Shown: positions 9,422 to 17,612 of the stretch, piece by piece
Layout: every line of letters starts with the position of its first letter
Position numbering within the stretch: position 1 is the stretch's first letter
NCBI GenBank assembly: GCA_902788035.1
Contig: CADAIL010000006.1
Span: 1-64,000, forward strand
Source of the DNA: an uncultured Lachnospiraceae bacterium
Lineage (GTDB): Bacteria; Bacillota; Clostridia; Lachnospirales; Lachnospiraceae
Direction: 5' to 3'
DNA length: 64,000 nt
Made by a program: the position numbers and the translations under genes
Notes under the pieces: model-generated
What the model was told of the DNA's origin: nothing
Databases searched by the model: none
What the model saw: only the letters and a program-made list of their open reading frames with translations

Positions 9422-10864
9422 TCAGCCGATCAGCCAGTCATACAGCTCCTGGTACTGAAGAGCCGATGCCTGCCATGAGAAGTCTGCATCCATTGCGCGC
9501 TTGACCATCTTGTCCCACTCTTCGCGTGAATCATAATAAATCTTCTCAGCGTAGCGGACAGTGCCCATCATCTCATGCGCATTGTAGTTCGTGAAGGAGA
9601 ATCCTGTACCTGTTCCCTCGAACTCATTGTAAGGCTCAACTGTATCTTTCAGACCGCCTGTCTCGCGAACGATCGGAAGTGAACCGTAGCGCAGAGAAAT
9701 CAGCTGGGAAAGTCCGCACGGCTCGAACTGAGACGGCATCAGGAATGCGTCGGAAGCTGCATAGATCTTGTGAGCAAGAGCCTCATTGTAATAGATCTGG
9801 GCAGATACTCTTCCGCCGTACTTCCACTCGAAGTGGCGGAACATGTTCTCATATCTCTCCTCGCCTGTACCGAGGATAACGAACTGAACCGCGTCCTGGC
9901 AGAGCTCATCCATCACGTAAGCAATGAGATCGAAGCCCTTCTGGTCTGTAAGACGTGAAACAATACCGATCATCAGGACATCCGGATCGACATCGAGTCC
10001 GAGCTCCTCCTGAAGAGCAGTCTTGTTGGCGATCTTCTTGGCTTTGAAATCATCTGAATCATAGTTCTCTACAAGAAGTCCGTCCGTCTTCGGATTCCAC
10101 ATATCATAGTCGATACCGTTTACGATACCGCGGAGATCGTTCTGGCGTGCTCTCATCAGGCCGTCAAGACCTTCGCCGTAATACGGCATCTTGATCTCTT
10201 CTGCATATGTTCTGGAAACGGTCGTAATAGCGTTGGCATATACGAGACCGCCCTTCAGCATATTGCCGTCACGGTTGAATTCCATCTTGTCCGGTGTGAA
10301 GTAGTAATCCGGAAGACCTACGATGTCCTTCATAGTCTTGACATCCCATACACCCTGGAATTTCAGGTTGTGGATCGTCATGACTGTCTTGATACCGCGA
10401 TAGAACTCATTGGCCTGGAACGCGTCATTGAGATATACAGGGATGAGACCTGTCTGCCAGTCGTGGCAGTGGATGATATCCGGGCGGAAATCAATTGACG
10501 GAAGGATTGAAAGAGCGGCCTTGCTGAAGAAAGCGAAACGTCCGATGTCATACGGCATTCCAGCATACGGCTTGTCGCATGTGAAGAAGTCCTGGTTGTC
10601 GATGAAGTATACATGAACGCCCTCGTACTCGACTTCCATGACACCTACATAATAGCTGTTCCAGTTAAAGTCCATGTAAAAATGAGTCTTGTACTCAAGC
10701 ATGTCTTTCCATTTCTGATTCATGAAGGAGTACATCGGCATAATGACGCGGCAATCAAAGTACTTTCGGTCGATGCATTTCGGAAGCGATCCGACAACGT
10801 CTGCCAATCCGCCCGTCTTAACAAACGGCATACATTCAGATGCAACAAAAAGAATATTTTTCAT
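9422..10864 (-). CDS. glgA: Glycogen synthase (ADP-glucose type, GT5)
   Basis: This enzyme elongates alpha-1,4-glucan from ADP-glucose. The 480-residue protein begins with the GT5 substrate-binding motif FVKTGGLADVVGSLPK. In its C-terminal half it carries the nucleotide-sugar site FEPCGLSQLISLRYGSLPIV followed by RETGGLKDTV. Length and both Rossmann-like domains are normal. No glgB, glgC or glgD is adjacent; a degenerate GH13 protein lies 13 kb away. The ATG has GGGAGG upstream, a promoter overlaps the recN stop codon, and a strong terminator follows, so the gene is probably transcribed alone. Confidence 0.95.
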   Translation of the reverse strand: MKNILFVASECMPFVKTGGLADVVGSLPKCIDRKYFDCRVIMPMYSFMNQKWKDMLEYKTHFYMDFNWNSYYVGVMEVEYEGVHVYFIDNQDFFTCDKPYAGMPYDIGRFAFFSKAALSILPSIDFRPDIIHCHDWQTGLIPVYLNDAFQANEFYRGIKTVMTIHNLKFQGVWDVKTMKDIVGLPDYYFTPDKMEFNRDGNMLKGGLVYANAITTVSRTYAEEIKMPYYGEGLDGLMRARQNDLRGIVNGIDYDMWNPKTDGLLVENYDSDDFKAKKIANKTALQEELGLDVDPDVLMIGIVSRLTDQKGFDLIAYVMDELCQDAVQFVILGTGEERYENMFRHFEWKYGGRVSAQIYYNEALAHKIYAASDAFLMPSQFEPCGLSQLISLRYGSLPIVRETGGLKDTVEPYNEFEGTGTGFSFTNYNAHEMMGTVRYAEKIYYDSREEWDKMVKRAMDADFSWQASALQYQELYDWLIG

Positions 10865-10911
10865 CTCGTTCCAACCTCCCTGGTTGTCAAATTTACTGAT
10901 ACTATATCGTT

Positions 10912-10940
10912 ATTATAAAACACTCTTTTTGTAATGTCGA
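10912..10940 (-). promoter_or_regulatory. Probable glgA promoter overlapping the end of recN
   Basis: On the minus strand TCGACA (10935-10940) and a perfect TATAAT (10912-10917) are 17 nt apart. The -10 box covers the recN stop codon, so glgA appears to be uncoupled from the recN operon. Confidence 0.6.
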
Positions 10941-12601
10941 CACATTTCCTTCATTTCTCGGGCATTTTTTTGTGTATTTTGTGTAATTTCTGCTCCGCCA
11001 AGAAGCCGTGCAAGCTCCTCTTCCGATTCCCTTTCATCAAGGACCTCGATCCGCGTTACAGCGCTTCCCCCGGTAACATCCTTTGTGATTCCATAGTGAG
11101 TGTCCGCCATCGCTGCGATCTGGGGCAGGTGAGTTATGCACAGCACCTGTCTTCCGCGGCTTATAACAGCCATCTTTTCGGCTACTTTCTGGGCTGTCCT
11201 GCCCGAAATACCGGTGTCCACCTCGTCGAAAATCAATGTCCCCGTCCGGTCCCCGGCAGCGAACATGGTCTTAATTCCCAGCATGATTCTTGAGAGCTCA
11301 CCACCGGATACGACACTTTTCAGTATCCGCCTCTCCTCTCCAGGATTCGTGGCTATCATGAAGTCGATGCGGTCGCGCCCGTTCGCGGAATAACTGCCCG
11401 GCTCATTGAAGCGGATCTCAAAATCAGCTCTGGCAAAATTGAGATCTGCAAGCTGCTCTCTGACACCCATGGAGAATGCCTCGGCAGTCTTTTTCCTTAG
11501 GGCGGTCAATTCGGCGCTTGCCGCCTCAAGTTCCTTTTCGGAAGAAGCGAATTCTCTGCAGAGAGCATCCCTTTCCTCCTCATAATTTTCAATAGCGGTC
11601 AGCTGCTCTTTTTTCTCCTCCAGGACTGCCAGGATATCATCCACACTCCTTCCGTATTTAGACTTCAGGTGATTTATGAGGTCGAGCCTTGCTTCTGTCT
11701 CCGCAAATGCCTCATCCGCGAACTCCAGACCTTCGAGATAATCAGACAGACTTCGGTTGAAATCATTGAGAAGATCATCGACGGATGAGAGCATTGATAA
11801 GAGCTCTTCGACATCACTGTCGTAGGAGGATACTCCCTCAAGACAGCGTATCGCGCGGCCAATGCTTTCCCCCGCGCTGTCCTGACCGTCATAACCGGTA
11901 AGATCATGGGCGGTTCCGACTGCTTCAACGATCTTTTTCGAATTGACCAGCTTTTTATAAGTCTTTTCAAGCTGCTCGTCCTCACCCGGGGAAAGATATG
12001 CGGACGATATCTCATTGACTTCGAACTCAAGGAAGGACTTCTGTCTGTTCCTCTCCTCCTCACTCATCTCCTCGCTCTCGAGGCGCTTTTTCAGCGCGCT
12101 GTATGTACTGTAAAGAGACGCGACAGCAGCCCTGGCATCAGCAATCTCTTCCCGGCCGTAAGCGTCAAGCAGAGAAAGCTGGTGCTCACTCCCAAGGAGT
12201 TTCTGATGTTCACTCTGCCCGTGTATATCAAGCAGGAGCGATGCACACTCCCGCACATCTCCCACCGGGCGTGTCTCCCCGTTGATCCTGAAAATGCTGC
12301 GAGTCCCTTTCATCTTTCTTGATATCAGGATCACTCCGTCCTCAGGATCCACATCCATATCCCTGAGAGCAGAAATTGTTTCCTCGTCATCTACTTCAAA
12401 TAAAAGCTCCACGAGACCATAGTCCGCGTCGTCCCGTACGAGACTTCGTACAGCCCTTCCACCTAAGGCAAGATTTACAGAGTCGATGATGATCGACTTG
12501 CCGGCGCCGGTCTCGCCGGTCAGAATATTGAGCCCCTCAGCAAAATCAATATCGATCTCACGGATCAGGGCAAGATTTTTAATATGCAGATTTCTAAGCA
12601 T
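10913..12601 (-). CDS. recN: DNA repair protein RecN
   Basis: This is an SMC-like ATPase that gathers broken DNA ends early in double-strand-break repair. The 562-residue protein has an N-terminal Walker A motif GETGAGKSIIID, two coiled-coil segments in the middle and a C-terminal SVVSGGELSRIMLGIK signature with Walker B LIFDEVDTGISG. The length is usual for the family. It lies 20 nt downstream of argR, at the end of the conserved xseA-xseB-tlyA-nadK-argR-recN order. No LexA box was noticed next to it. Confidence 0.96.
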   Translation of the reverse strand: MLRNLHIKNLALIREIDIDFAEGLNILTGETGAGKSIIIDSVNLALGGRAVRSLVRDDADYGLVELLFEVDDEETISALRDMDVDPEDGVILISRKMKGTRSIFRINGETRPVGDVRECASLLLDIHGQSEHQKLLGSEHQLSLLDAYGREEIADARAAVASLYSTYSALKKRLESEEMSEEERNRQKSFLEFEVNEISSAYLSPGEDEQLEKTYKKLVNSKKIVEAVGTAHDLTGYDGQDSAGESIGRAIRCLEGVSSYDSDVEELLSMLSSVDDLLNDFNRSLSDYLEGLEFADEAFAETEARLDLINHLKSKYGRSVDDILAVLEEKKEQLTAIENYEEERDALCREFASSEKELEAASAELTALRKKTAEAFSMGVREQLADLNFARADFEIRFNEPGSYSANGRDRIDFMIATNPGEERRILKSVVSGGELSRIMLGIKTMFAAGDRTGTLIFDEVDTGISGRTAQKVAEKMAVISRGRQVLCITHLPQIAAMADTHYGITKDVTGGSAVTRIEVLDERESEEELARLLGGAEITQNTQKNAREMKEMCRHYKKSVL

Positions 12602-12620
12602 TTGTTCACCTTACTCACAT

Positions 12621-13070
12621 TTATGACGAAATCTCACGGATCCTCTTTATGATTTCCGCTGCGCCATCCGGCTCCCGGATTACCACCATAATGGTGTCAT
12701 CCCCGGCTATGCAGCCGAGGACATCTCCCCAGTCAAGGCTGTCGAGGGCTGCCGCCGCTGCCATCGCCATACCGGAAACAGTGTGAATGACAATGATGTT
12801 TCCGGCGTGATCGGCAGACACAAATGCATCCTGGAGCACGCGCTTATACTTGTGGCTCAGATCTACATGGCTGCCCCCGCCAAGCGTATAGTGGGACTTT
12901 CCATCACTTCCGTTGACTTTTCTCAGCTGAAGCTGTCTTATATCCCTGGAAACTGTAGCCTGAGTGACTGCAAATCCCTTTTCATTCAGTTTTTCAGCAA
13001 GCTCCTCCTGGGTCTCGATATCATAGATCCCGATCAACTGGAGTATCTGTTCGTGCCTTGCATTTTTCAT
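12621..13070 (-). CDS. argR: Arginine repressor ArgR/AhrC
   Basis: This is an arginine-dependent regulator of arginine synthesis and breakdown. The 149-residue protein has an N-terminal winged helix with TQATVSRDIRQLQLRKV and a C-terminal hexamerisation and arginine-binding domain ending in GDDTIMVVIREPDGA. It lies between nadK (5 nt upstream) and recN (20 nt downstream), the usual clostridial arrangement. Translation is probably coupled to nadK because the ribosome-binding site is weak. Confidence 0.95.
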   Translation of the reverse strand: MKNARHEQILQLIGIYDIETQEELAEKLNEKGFAVTQATVSRDIRQLQLRKVNGSDGKSHYTLGGGSHVDLSHKYKRVLQDAFVSADHAGNIIVIHTVSGMAMAAAAALDSLDWGDVLGCIAGDDTIMVVIREPDGAAEIIKRIREISS

Positions 13071-13075
13071 ATGAT

Positions 13076-13900
13076 TTATGAACCTGCCATTTTCTGACGC
13101 AGAATCTCAAGGAAACTGACCCCGCTCAATTTTATTATTTTAGTACTCTTATCAGACTTCTCTACAACAATGCGGTCGCCGCTATGTACTGTGATATAGG
13201 CATCACCGTCGAACGATACGCTGGCCTCGGCCGCACCCGGTTCATGACCCTGCCCGATCATGACCGTTATCTGATCACTGCTCGTGAGAATAATGCTTCG
13301 GGTAATCAGCGTGTGCGGGGAGATCGGGGTAAGTAGAATTGCTTTTGATTCCGGCGAGACAATGGGACCTCCGCAGGAAAGGCTGTAACCGGTCGACCCT
13401 GTCGCCGTTGACAGGATGATCCCGTCTGCATTGTAGGAATTGAGATATTCGCCGTTGACATAGTTCATGAAAGAAACGACGCGCAGACGGCCCTGTCTTA
13501 CGATAACGACATCATTGAGCGCGACATCCGACGCGATCACCTCATCGTTATGATACACAGTTCCTCTCAGCATCATTCGCTCCTCTAAGATATATTCATC
13601 TTCAAGAAGATGGTCCAGAGCCGAATAAACATCACGTCTGTCAACTTCCGCGAGATATCCAAGCGTCCCAAGGTTTATGCCCATAAGGGGAATCCCCCTG
13701 TCCACGACCTTTTTGGCCGCTCGCAGCATTGTCCCGTCGCCTCCGAGAACAATGACGCATTCCACATCCTCATCAATATCCATGCCATCAATGGAATAAA
13801 AACATTCCGCTCCCTTTTCTGTCAGATAATCTCCGACCTTCTTGCTGAATGTTCCTCTCCTGTCCTTGTCCGAATTGCGCAAAATCATAAATTTCTTCAT
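13076..13900 (-). CDS. nadK: NAD kinase
   Basis: NAD kinase phosphorylates NAD+ to NADP+. The 274-residue protein contains the family GGDGTMLRAAK motif, LGTLGYLAEV, NADGIILSTATGSTGYSLS and a late SFDGDAY segment, so it is complete. The ATG at 13898-13900 (MKKFMILRN) fits family alignments; an in-frame ATG six codons further upstream has no better ribosome-binding site. The gene sits between tlyA and argR in the conserved recN operon. Confidence 0.93.
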   Translation of the reverse strand: MKKFMILRNSDKDRRGTFSKKVGDYLTEKGAECFYSIDGMDIDEDVECVIVLGGDGTMLRAAKKVVDRGIPLMGINLGTLGYLAEVDRRDVYSALDHLLEDEYILEERMMLRGTVYHNDEVIASDVALNDVVIVRQGRLRVVSFMNYVNGEYLNSYNADGIILSTATGSTGYSLSCGGPIVSPESKAILLTPISPHTLITRSIILTSSDQITVMIGQGHEPGAAEASVSFDGDAYITVHSGDRIVVEKSDKSTKIIKLSGVSFLEILRQKMAGS

Positions 13901-14000
13901 AGCAGTGTAAATCCCCATTTCTTGTCTGATTCAAGTCTCATTGGCAGGTCAAGCGCACCCGGGTCAGAAAGCTGACGCAGTTCCGGAACCGGATATCCGC

Positions 14001-14807
14001 TCAGTGGTCGAGAGCGCCGTGGGCGTTCTGCACGGTACTGTCCACATCAATGCTGTATGTCCGGATTCCGTTGCTGTCTCCCTTGCACAGATACATCAGA
14101 TACTCAATATTACCCTCAGGTCCCTTGATCGGCGAGTAATCCAGACCGATCGGTGTCAGCCCGATCGACTCCGCGTAATCCCTCACTTTCAGGATGACCT
14201 CTCTGTGCACATTTTCATCCCGCACGACGCCATGTTTTCCGACTTTCTCCCGCCCTGCCTCGAACTGCGGCTTGATGAGGCACACGATCCTGCCGTCATC
14301 CTTCAGCAGATCCCTCACAGGACCGAGGACCTTGACAAGTGAAATAAAGCTCACGTCTATGCTGGAGAAATCCGCCGCAACACCGATATCCTCAGGTACA
14401 ACATACCTGATATTGGTCTTCTCCATGCAGGTGACACGGAGATCATTCCTGAGTTTCCAGTCGAGCTGTCCTCTCCCTACGTCGATCGCGTATACATGCC
14501 TGGCTCCGTTTTGAAGCATGCAGTCTGTAAAACCGCCCGTGGAGCTGCCGACATCAAGACAGGTAAGTCCGTCAAGGTCCAGTTCAAATACTTCCATGGC
14601 CTTTTCGAGCTTGAGCCCTCCGCGGCTGACATACTTCAGAGTTGTCCCTCTGACTTCAATAACAGCGGTCTCATCAAATGAAGTTCCGGCTTTATCCTCC
14701 CGCACGCCGTCAACGTACACAATGCCCGACATTATGATGGCTTTCGCCTTTTCGCGGGACGCGGCCAGTCCCCGTTCCACACACAGAACATCCAGTCTTT
14801 TCTTCAA
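14001..14807 (-). CDS. tlyA: TlyA family rRNA 2'-O-methyltransferase (hemolysin A family)
   Basis: TlyA-type enzymes methylate 2'-hydroxyls of 16S and 23S rRNA using S-adenosylmethionine. The protein (268 residues) has an N-terminal S4 RNA-binding domain followed by an FtsJ-like fold with the SAM site CLDVGSSTGGFTDCML. Catalytic-type residues lie in YVSRGGLKLEKA, YAIDVG and IVCLIKPQFEAG. The chosen start is a TTG (14805-14807) with GGAGG 6 nt upstream; the frame remains open for 36 codons before it. The preceding gene is xseB, 25 nt away. In many clostridia ispA and dxs lie between these two genes; they are absent here. Confidence 0.92.
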   Translation of the reverse strand: MKKRLDVLCVERGLAASREKAKAIIMSGIVYVDGVREDKAGTSFDETAVIEVRGTTLKYVSRGGLKLEKAMEVFELDLDGLTCLDVGSSTGGFTDCMLQNGARHVYAIDVGRGQLDWKLRNDLRVTCMEKTNIRYVVPEDIGVAADFSSIDVSFISLVKVLGPVRDLLKDDGRIVCLIKPQFEAGREKVGKHGVVRDENVHREVILKVRDYAESIGLTPIGLDYSPIKGPEGNIEYLMYLCKGDSNGIRTYSIDVDSTVQNAHGALDH

Positions 14808-14832
14808 ATCATATCCTCCGATTCCCTGCGCA

Positions 14833-15051
14833 TCATTCGAACGGCACTTCCTCACCGTCCGGCATAAGAGCCTGCATCTTCTTTTCCACCGCGTCGATCT
14901 TGCCTCCCACAGCAAGGAGCAGCTTCATGCCCTCCTCATAGAGGCGGAATGATTCCTCAAGTGAGATGTCTTCGCTGTCCATTTTCTTCACCATCTCATC
15001 CAGCTGTGCAAAACTCTCCTCTATTGTCAGTTCTTTCTTCTCCTCTGCCAT
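14833..15051 (-). CDS. xseB: Exodeoxyribonuclease VII small subunit
   Basis: This is the small subunit of the single-strand-specific exonuclease VII. The 72-residue protein carries the family core SFAQLDEMVKKMDSEDISLE followed by SFRLYEEGMKLL, which forms the helical subunit interface. The ATG at 15049-15051 has GGAGG 6 nt upstream; the frame is open upstream through the end of xseA, but that start is unlikely. The start lies 16 nt after the xseA stop. Confidence 0.95.
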   Translation of the reverse strand: MAEEKKELTIEESFAQLDEMVKKMDSEDISLEESFRLYEEGMKLLLAVGGKIDAVEKKMQALMPDGEEVPFE

Positions 15052-15067
15052 ATCACTCCTCCGAATC

Positions 15068-16345
15068 TCACTCTGAGATATTTCTGCCGCTCGTTTCCTG
15101 CACACCGGCTTTAATGACTCCATCCGTCACATGGATGTTCAGTATCTGTCCTGCCTTCACCCCTGATATGCGGGTGATTGCCCTGCCCTCCTCGTCAGAG
15201 ACGAAGGAGAAGCCGGCTTTTAACCGGTCGAGCGGATTCAACCCTCTCATTCGCTCGACCAGCATCGAGTACTTCTTCTGACGCTGCCTGAGCGTGCGCT
15301 CTGCCATAAGGGACATGCGCCGCGAAACATCTGATGCCCGCATGCGTTCCCCTCCGATCCGGTTCTTAAGAATGTTCCTCATCCGTTCCTCAATATTCTC
15401 AAGCTGCCTTCTTCTGTCCCGCAGACGATTTTTCGGACTCAGGGCTCCAAGCCGGACCTCATAGTAGCGCATATCGCCGCGGGCCTTAATGATCCGCCGT
15501 TCGATTCCCTGTCCGAGCCGTCTCCTGTAAACTGCGATCGTGTCAGCAAACTCGAAATAATCGAAGACTGCCAGTTCCGCAGCAGCGGACGGGGTGGGTG
15601 CTCGAAGATCGGCGACAAAATCTGCAATCGTGGTGTCAGTCTCGTGCCCGACCGCGGATATGACCGGTGTCCGGCAATTAAAAATAGCCCTGGCAACAAT
15701 TTCCTCATTGAAAGCCCAGAGATCTTCAATAGATCCGCCGCCGCGGCCAGCGATAATAACATCCACACCAGCTTCATCAAGCTTCTCGATTCCCTTAGCA
15801 ATCGAGACTGCAGCGCCTTCACCCTGTACAAGCGCAGGGTACAGTATAAGCTGTACATAGGGATTCCTTCGACGGCTGATATTCTGAATGTCTCTGATAG
15901 CCGCACCGGTGGGTGCCGTGACGATGCCGATCCTGCGTGCGTATTTGGGGACAGGCTTTTTATAAGCCTTATCGAACATCCCCATTTCCTCAAGTTCCGC
16001 CTTGAGTTTCAGATACCGTTCGTAGAGGAGTCCCGCTCCCTCGAGGCGGATGGCCTTCACATACATCTGGTAATTACCGCCTCGCGTATAGACATCAAAA
16101 TTGCCGGCACAGATAACTTTGTCCCCGTTCTTCATCTCGAACGTAAGACCTCTCCTGTTGCCGGCGAACATGACACATGACAATGTACCGGTCTCATCCT
16201 TCAGAGAAAAATAGATGTGGCCGGATGTGTGATATTTAAGATTGGATACTTCCCCACGGACATATACTCTGGACAGGAGAATATCCTGCTGAAACATTCT
16301 CCTGATATAATTATTGATCTGTCCGACAGAATATACGTTGTTCAT
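15068..16345 (-). CDS. xseA: Exodeoxyribonuclease VII large subunit
   Basis: This is the catalytic subunit of exonuclease VII, which degrades single-stranded DNA from both ends. The 425-residue protein starts with an OB-fold (VSNLKYHTSGHIYFSLKDE) followed by the nuclease domain with GIVTAPTGAAIRDI, GRGGGSIEDLWAFN and VGHETDTTIADFVADLRAPTPSAAAE. A helical region and a short C-terminal segment complete it. The ATG at 16343-16345 has GAGGAG just upstream and lies 49 nt after nusB. Confidence 0.95.
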   Translation of the reverse strand: MNNVYSVGQINNYIRRMFQQDILLSRVYVRGEVSNLKYHTSGHIYFSLKDETGTLSCVMFAGNRRGLTFEMKNGDKVICAGNFDVYTRGGNYQMYVKAIRLEGAGLLYERYLKLKAELEEMGMFDKAYKKPVPKYARRIGIVTAPTGAAIRDIQNISRRRNPYVQLILYPALVQGEGAAVSIAKGIEKLDEAGVDVIIAGRGGGSIEDLWAFNEEIVARAIFNCRTPVISAVGHETDTTIADFVADLRAPTPSAAAELAVFDYFEFADTIAVYRRRLGQGIERRIIKARGDMRYYEVRLGALSPKNRLRDRRRQLENIEERMRNILKNRIGGERMRASDVSRRMSLMAERTLRQRQKKYSMLVERMRGLNPLDRLKAGFSFVSDEEGRAITRISGVKAGQILNIHVTDGVIKAGVQETSGRNISE

Positions 16346-16394
16346 TGACTCCTCATAATGACTTCTTTGAACCGCGCAGATGGAATATGGCTCC

Positions 16395-16871
16395 TCACTG
16401 CTCTTCACTCACATCCCCGCTGTCCGTATTCAAAGCAGCCTTCTCCGCCGCGTACTCAGCGGCCTTTTTGTGTATTCTGGATACCTGACCGAGGACCCCG
16501 TTCACAAATGAAGGCGAATCATCCCCGCCGTATATCTTGGCAAGCTCGATTGCCTCATTGATCGCGACCTTCTCGGGAATATCATCGTCGAAAAGCATCT
16601 CATATACGGCGACCCGAAGTATGGCAAGGTCACTGCTCGCGAAGCGGGATGTCTTCCAGCCTTTTGCTGCCCGGTTCAGGGCTGCGTCGATTTCCGGAAT
16701 ATGGTCATGGACCGCGTCATATCTCTTCATGAGATACTCTCTGTCCTTCTCCTTAAGACCATCGATTCCGTCCAGATAGAGGGCTTTCTGCTCCTCCATA
16801 TCTTTCTCGATAGTGAAGGCGAAGATAAATACCATTTTAAAAAGATGCTCTCGAAGTTCTCTTCTTTTCAC
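16395..16871 (-). CDS. nusB: Transcription antitermination factor NusB
   Basis: NusB binds boxA RNA with S10 during rRNA antitermination. The 158-residue protein begins with the family pattern [13 protein letters not shown] and ends with [14 protein letters not shown] and [10 protein letters not shown], so all core helices are present. A GTG start at 16869-16871 has GGAG 9 nt upstream and fits the family start better than a frame-opening codon at 16916. It heads the nusB-xseA-xseB-tlyA-nadK-argR-recN operon. Confidence 0.94.
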   Translation of the reverse strand: MKRRELREHLFKMVFIFAFTIEKDMEEQKALYLDGIDGLKEKDREYLMKRYDAVHDHIPEIDAALNRAAKGWKTSRFASSDLAILRVAVYEMLFDDDIPEKVAINEAIELAKIYGGDDSPSFVNGVLGQVSRIHKKAAEYAAEKAALNTDSGDVSEEQ

Positions 16872-16907
16872 GTTTCTTCTCCATTTTGAAAAACATTTGT
16901 TCAGTCG

Positions 16908-16935
16908 ATTATACACTAAAAGGGTCTGACATCAA
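16908..16935 (-). promoter_or_regulatory. Probable promoter of the nusB-recN operon
   Basis: On the minus strand TTGATG (16930-16935) and a perfect TATAAT (16908-16913) are 16 nt apart, about 37 nt upstream of the nusB start. The remaining gap back to asp23 holds the asp23 terminator and no gene. Confidence 0.6.
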
Positions 16936-17066
16936 ACCCATAAGCCGTTAACAATCTGTTAACTTTAGGATAAATCCACTGTGAAGGTCCTCTGCCTTCA
17001 ATTTATGCCCTAAATGACCGGCTTCGCGCCGCACTCTGGTCAGGCATCATGACAACATGCCTACGC

Positions 17067-17117
17067 AAAAACACAACAAGTATATACAGCGGCATCATTG
17101 AACCCCGCTGTATATAC
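17067..17117 (-). terminator. Probable terminator of asp23
   Basis: A perfect 13-bp inverted repeat, GTATATACAGCGG (17080-17092) with its complement (17105-17117), encloses 12 nt. On the minus strand it is followed by a T-rich tail. It lies about 50 nt after the asp23 stop. Confidence 0.7.
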
Positions 17118-17164
17118 CTGCATAATTGTATATCTCATTGTGTGATGAGCAAGAACGAGTTTTC

Positions 17165-17542
17165 TCAGTTCTCGTCCACGAGGACATCCTCTACGCGGAT
17201 GTTAACTTCACCCACCTCAATACCGGTCATGCTCTCGATCGAGCTCTTTACACGCTCCTGCACGTCAAGGCTCACTTCCGGAACGCTGTAGCCGTAATCG
17301 ATCGTCAGCGCAAGGTCCACATTGACCTTTCCGTCCTCAAGGTTCACGCGGACTCCCTTCGACAGAGCTTTCGCGCCCTTTTTCGGGATACTGCTGTTGG
17401 TAATATTGCCAGCTAGGGAAGCCACTCCCTTGGCTTCCGTAGCCGCAAGACCCGCGATCACGCAGACAACTTCATCAGCGACTCTGACTGTGCCGGTCTC
17501 AGCATCTTCTCTTATCGTATAGATGTTTCCATTTTCTGGCAT
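17165..17542 (-). CDS. Asp23/Gls24 family envelope stress protein
   Basis: This is a 125-residue member of the Asp23/Gls24 family (YqhY/AmaP-associated in Bacilli), associated with the cell envelope and linked to fatty-acid metabolism in B. subtilis. Family motifs are VADEVVCVIAGLAATEAKGVASLAG near the N-terminus (split here for description only) and the later VNVDLALTIDYGYSVPEV. The ATG at 17540-17542 has GGAGG 7 nt upstream. It lies directly before nusB, as in many Firmicutes, but has its own promoter and terminator. The molecular function is not established. Confidence 0.88.
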   Translation of the reverse strand: MPENGNIYTIREDAETGTVRVADEVVCVIAGLAATEAKGVASLAGNITNSSIPKKGAKALSKGVRVNLEDGKVNVDLALTIDYGYSVPEVSLDVQERVKSSIESMTGIEVGEVNIRVEDVLVDEN

Positions 17543-17575
17543 TTTGCGTCCTCCCATGAAACTCTTATCAAGAGG

Positions 17576-17604
17576 ATTATACTCCCCATTAAGGTTTGAG
17601 TAAA
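17576..17604 (-). promoter_or_regulatory. Probable promoter of asp23
   Basis: On the minus strand TTTACT (17599-17604) and a perfect TATAAT (17576-17581) are 17 nt apart. They lie just after the prfC stop, about 35 nt upstream of the asp23 start. Confidence 0.55.
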
Positions 17605-17612
17605 GCAGTCTT

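Noticed and set aside
14496..14807. Upstream extension of tlyA to 14915
   Set aside because: The extension would run through the end of xseB. The TTG at 14807 with an ideal GGAGG explains the start.
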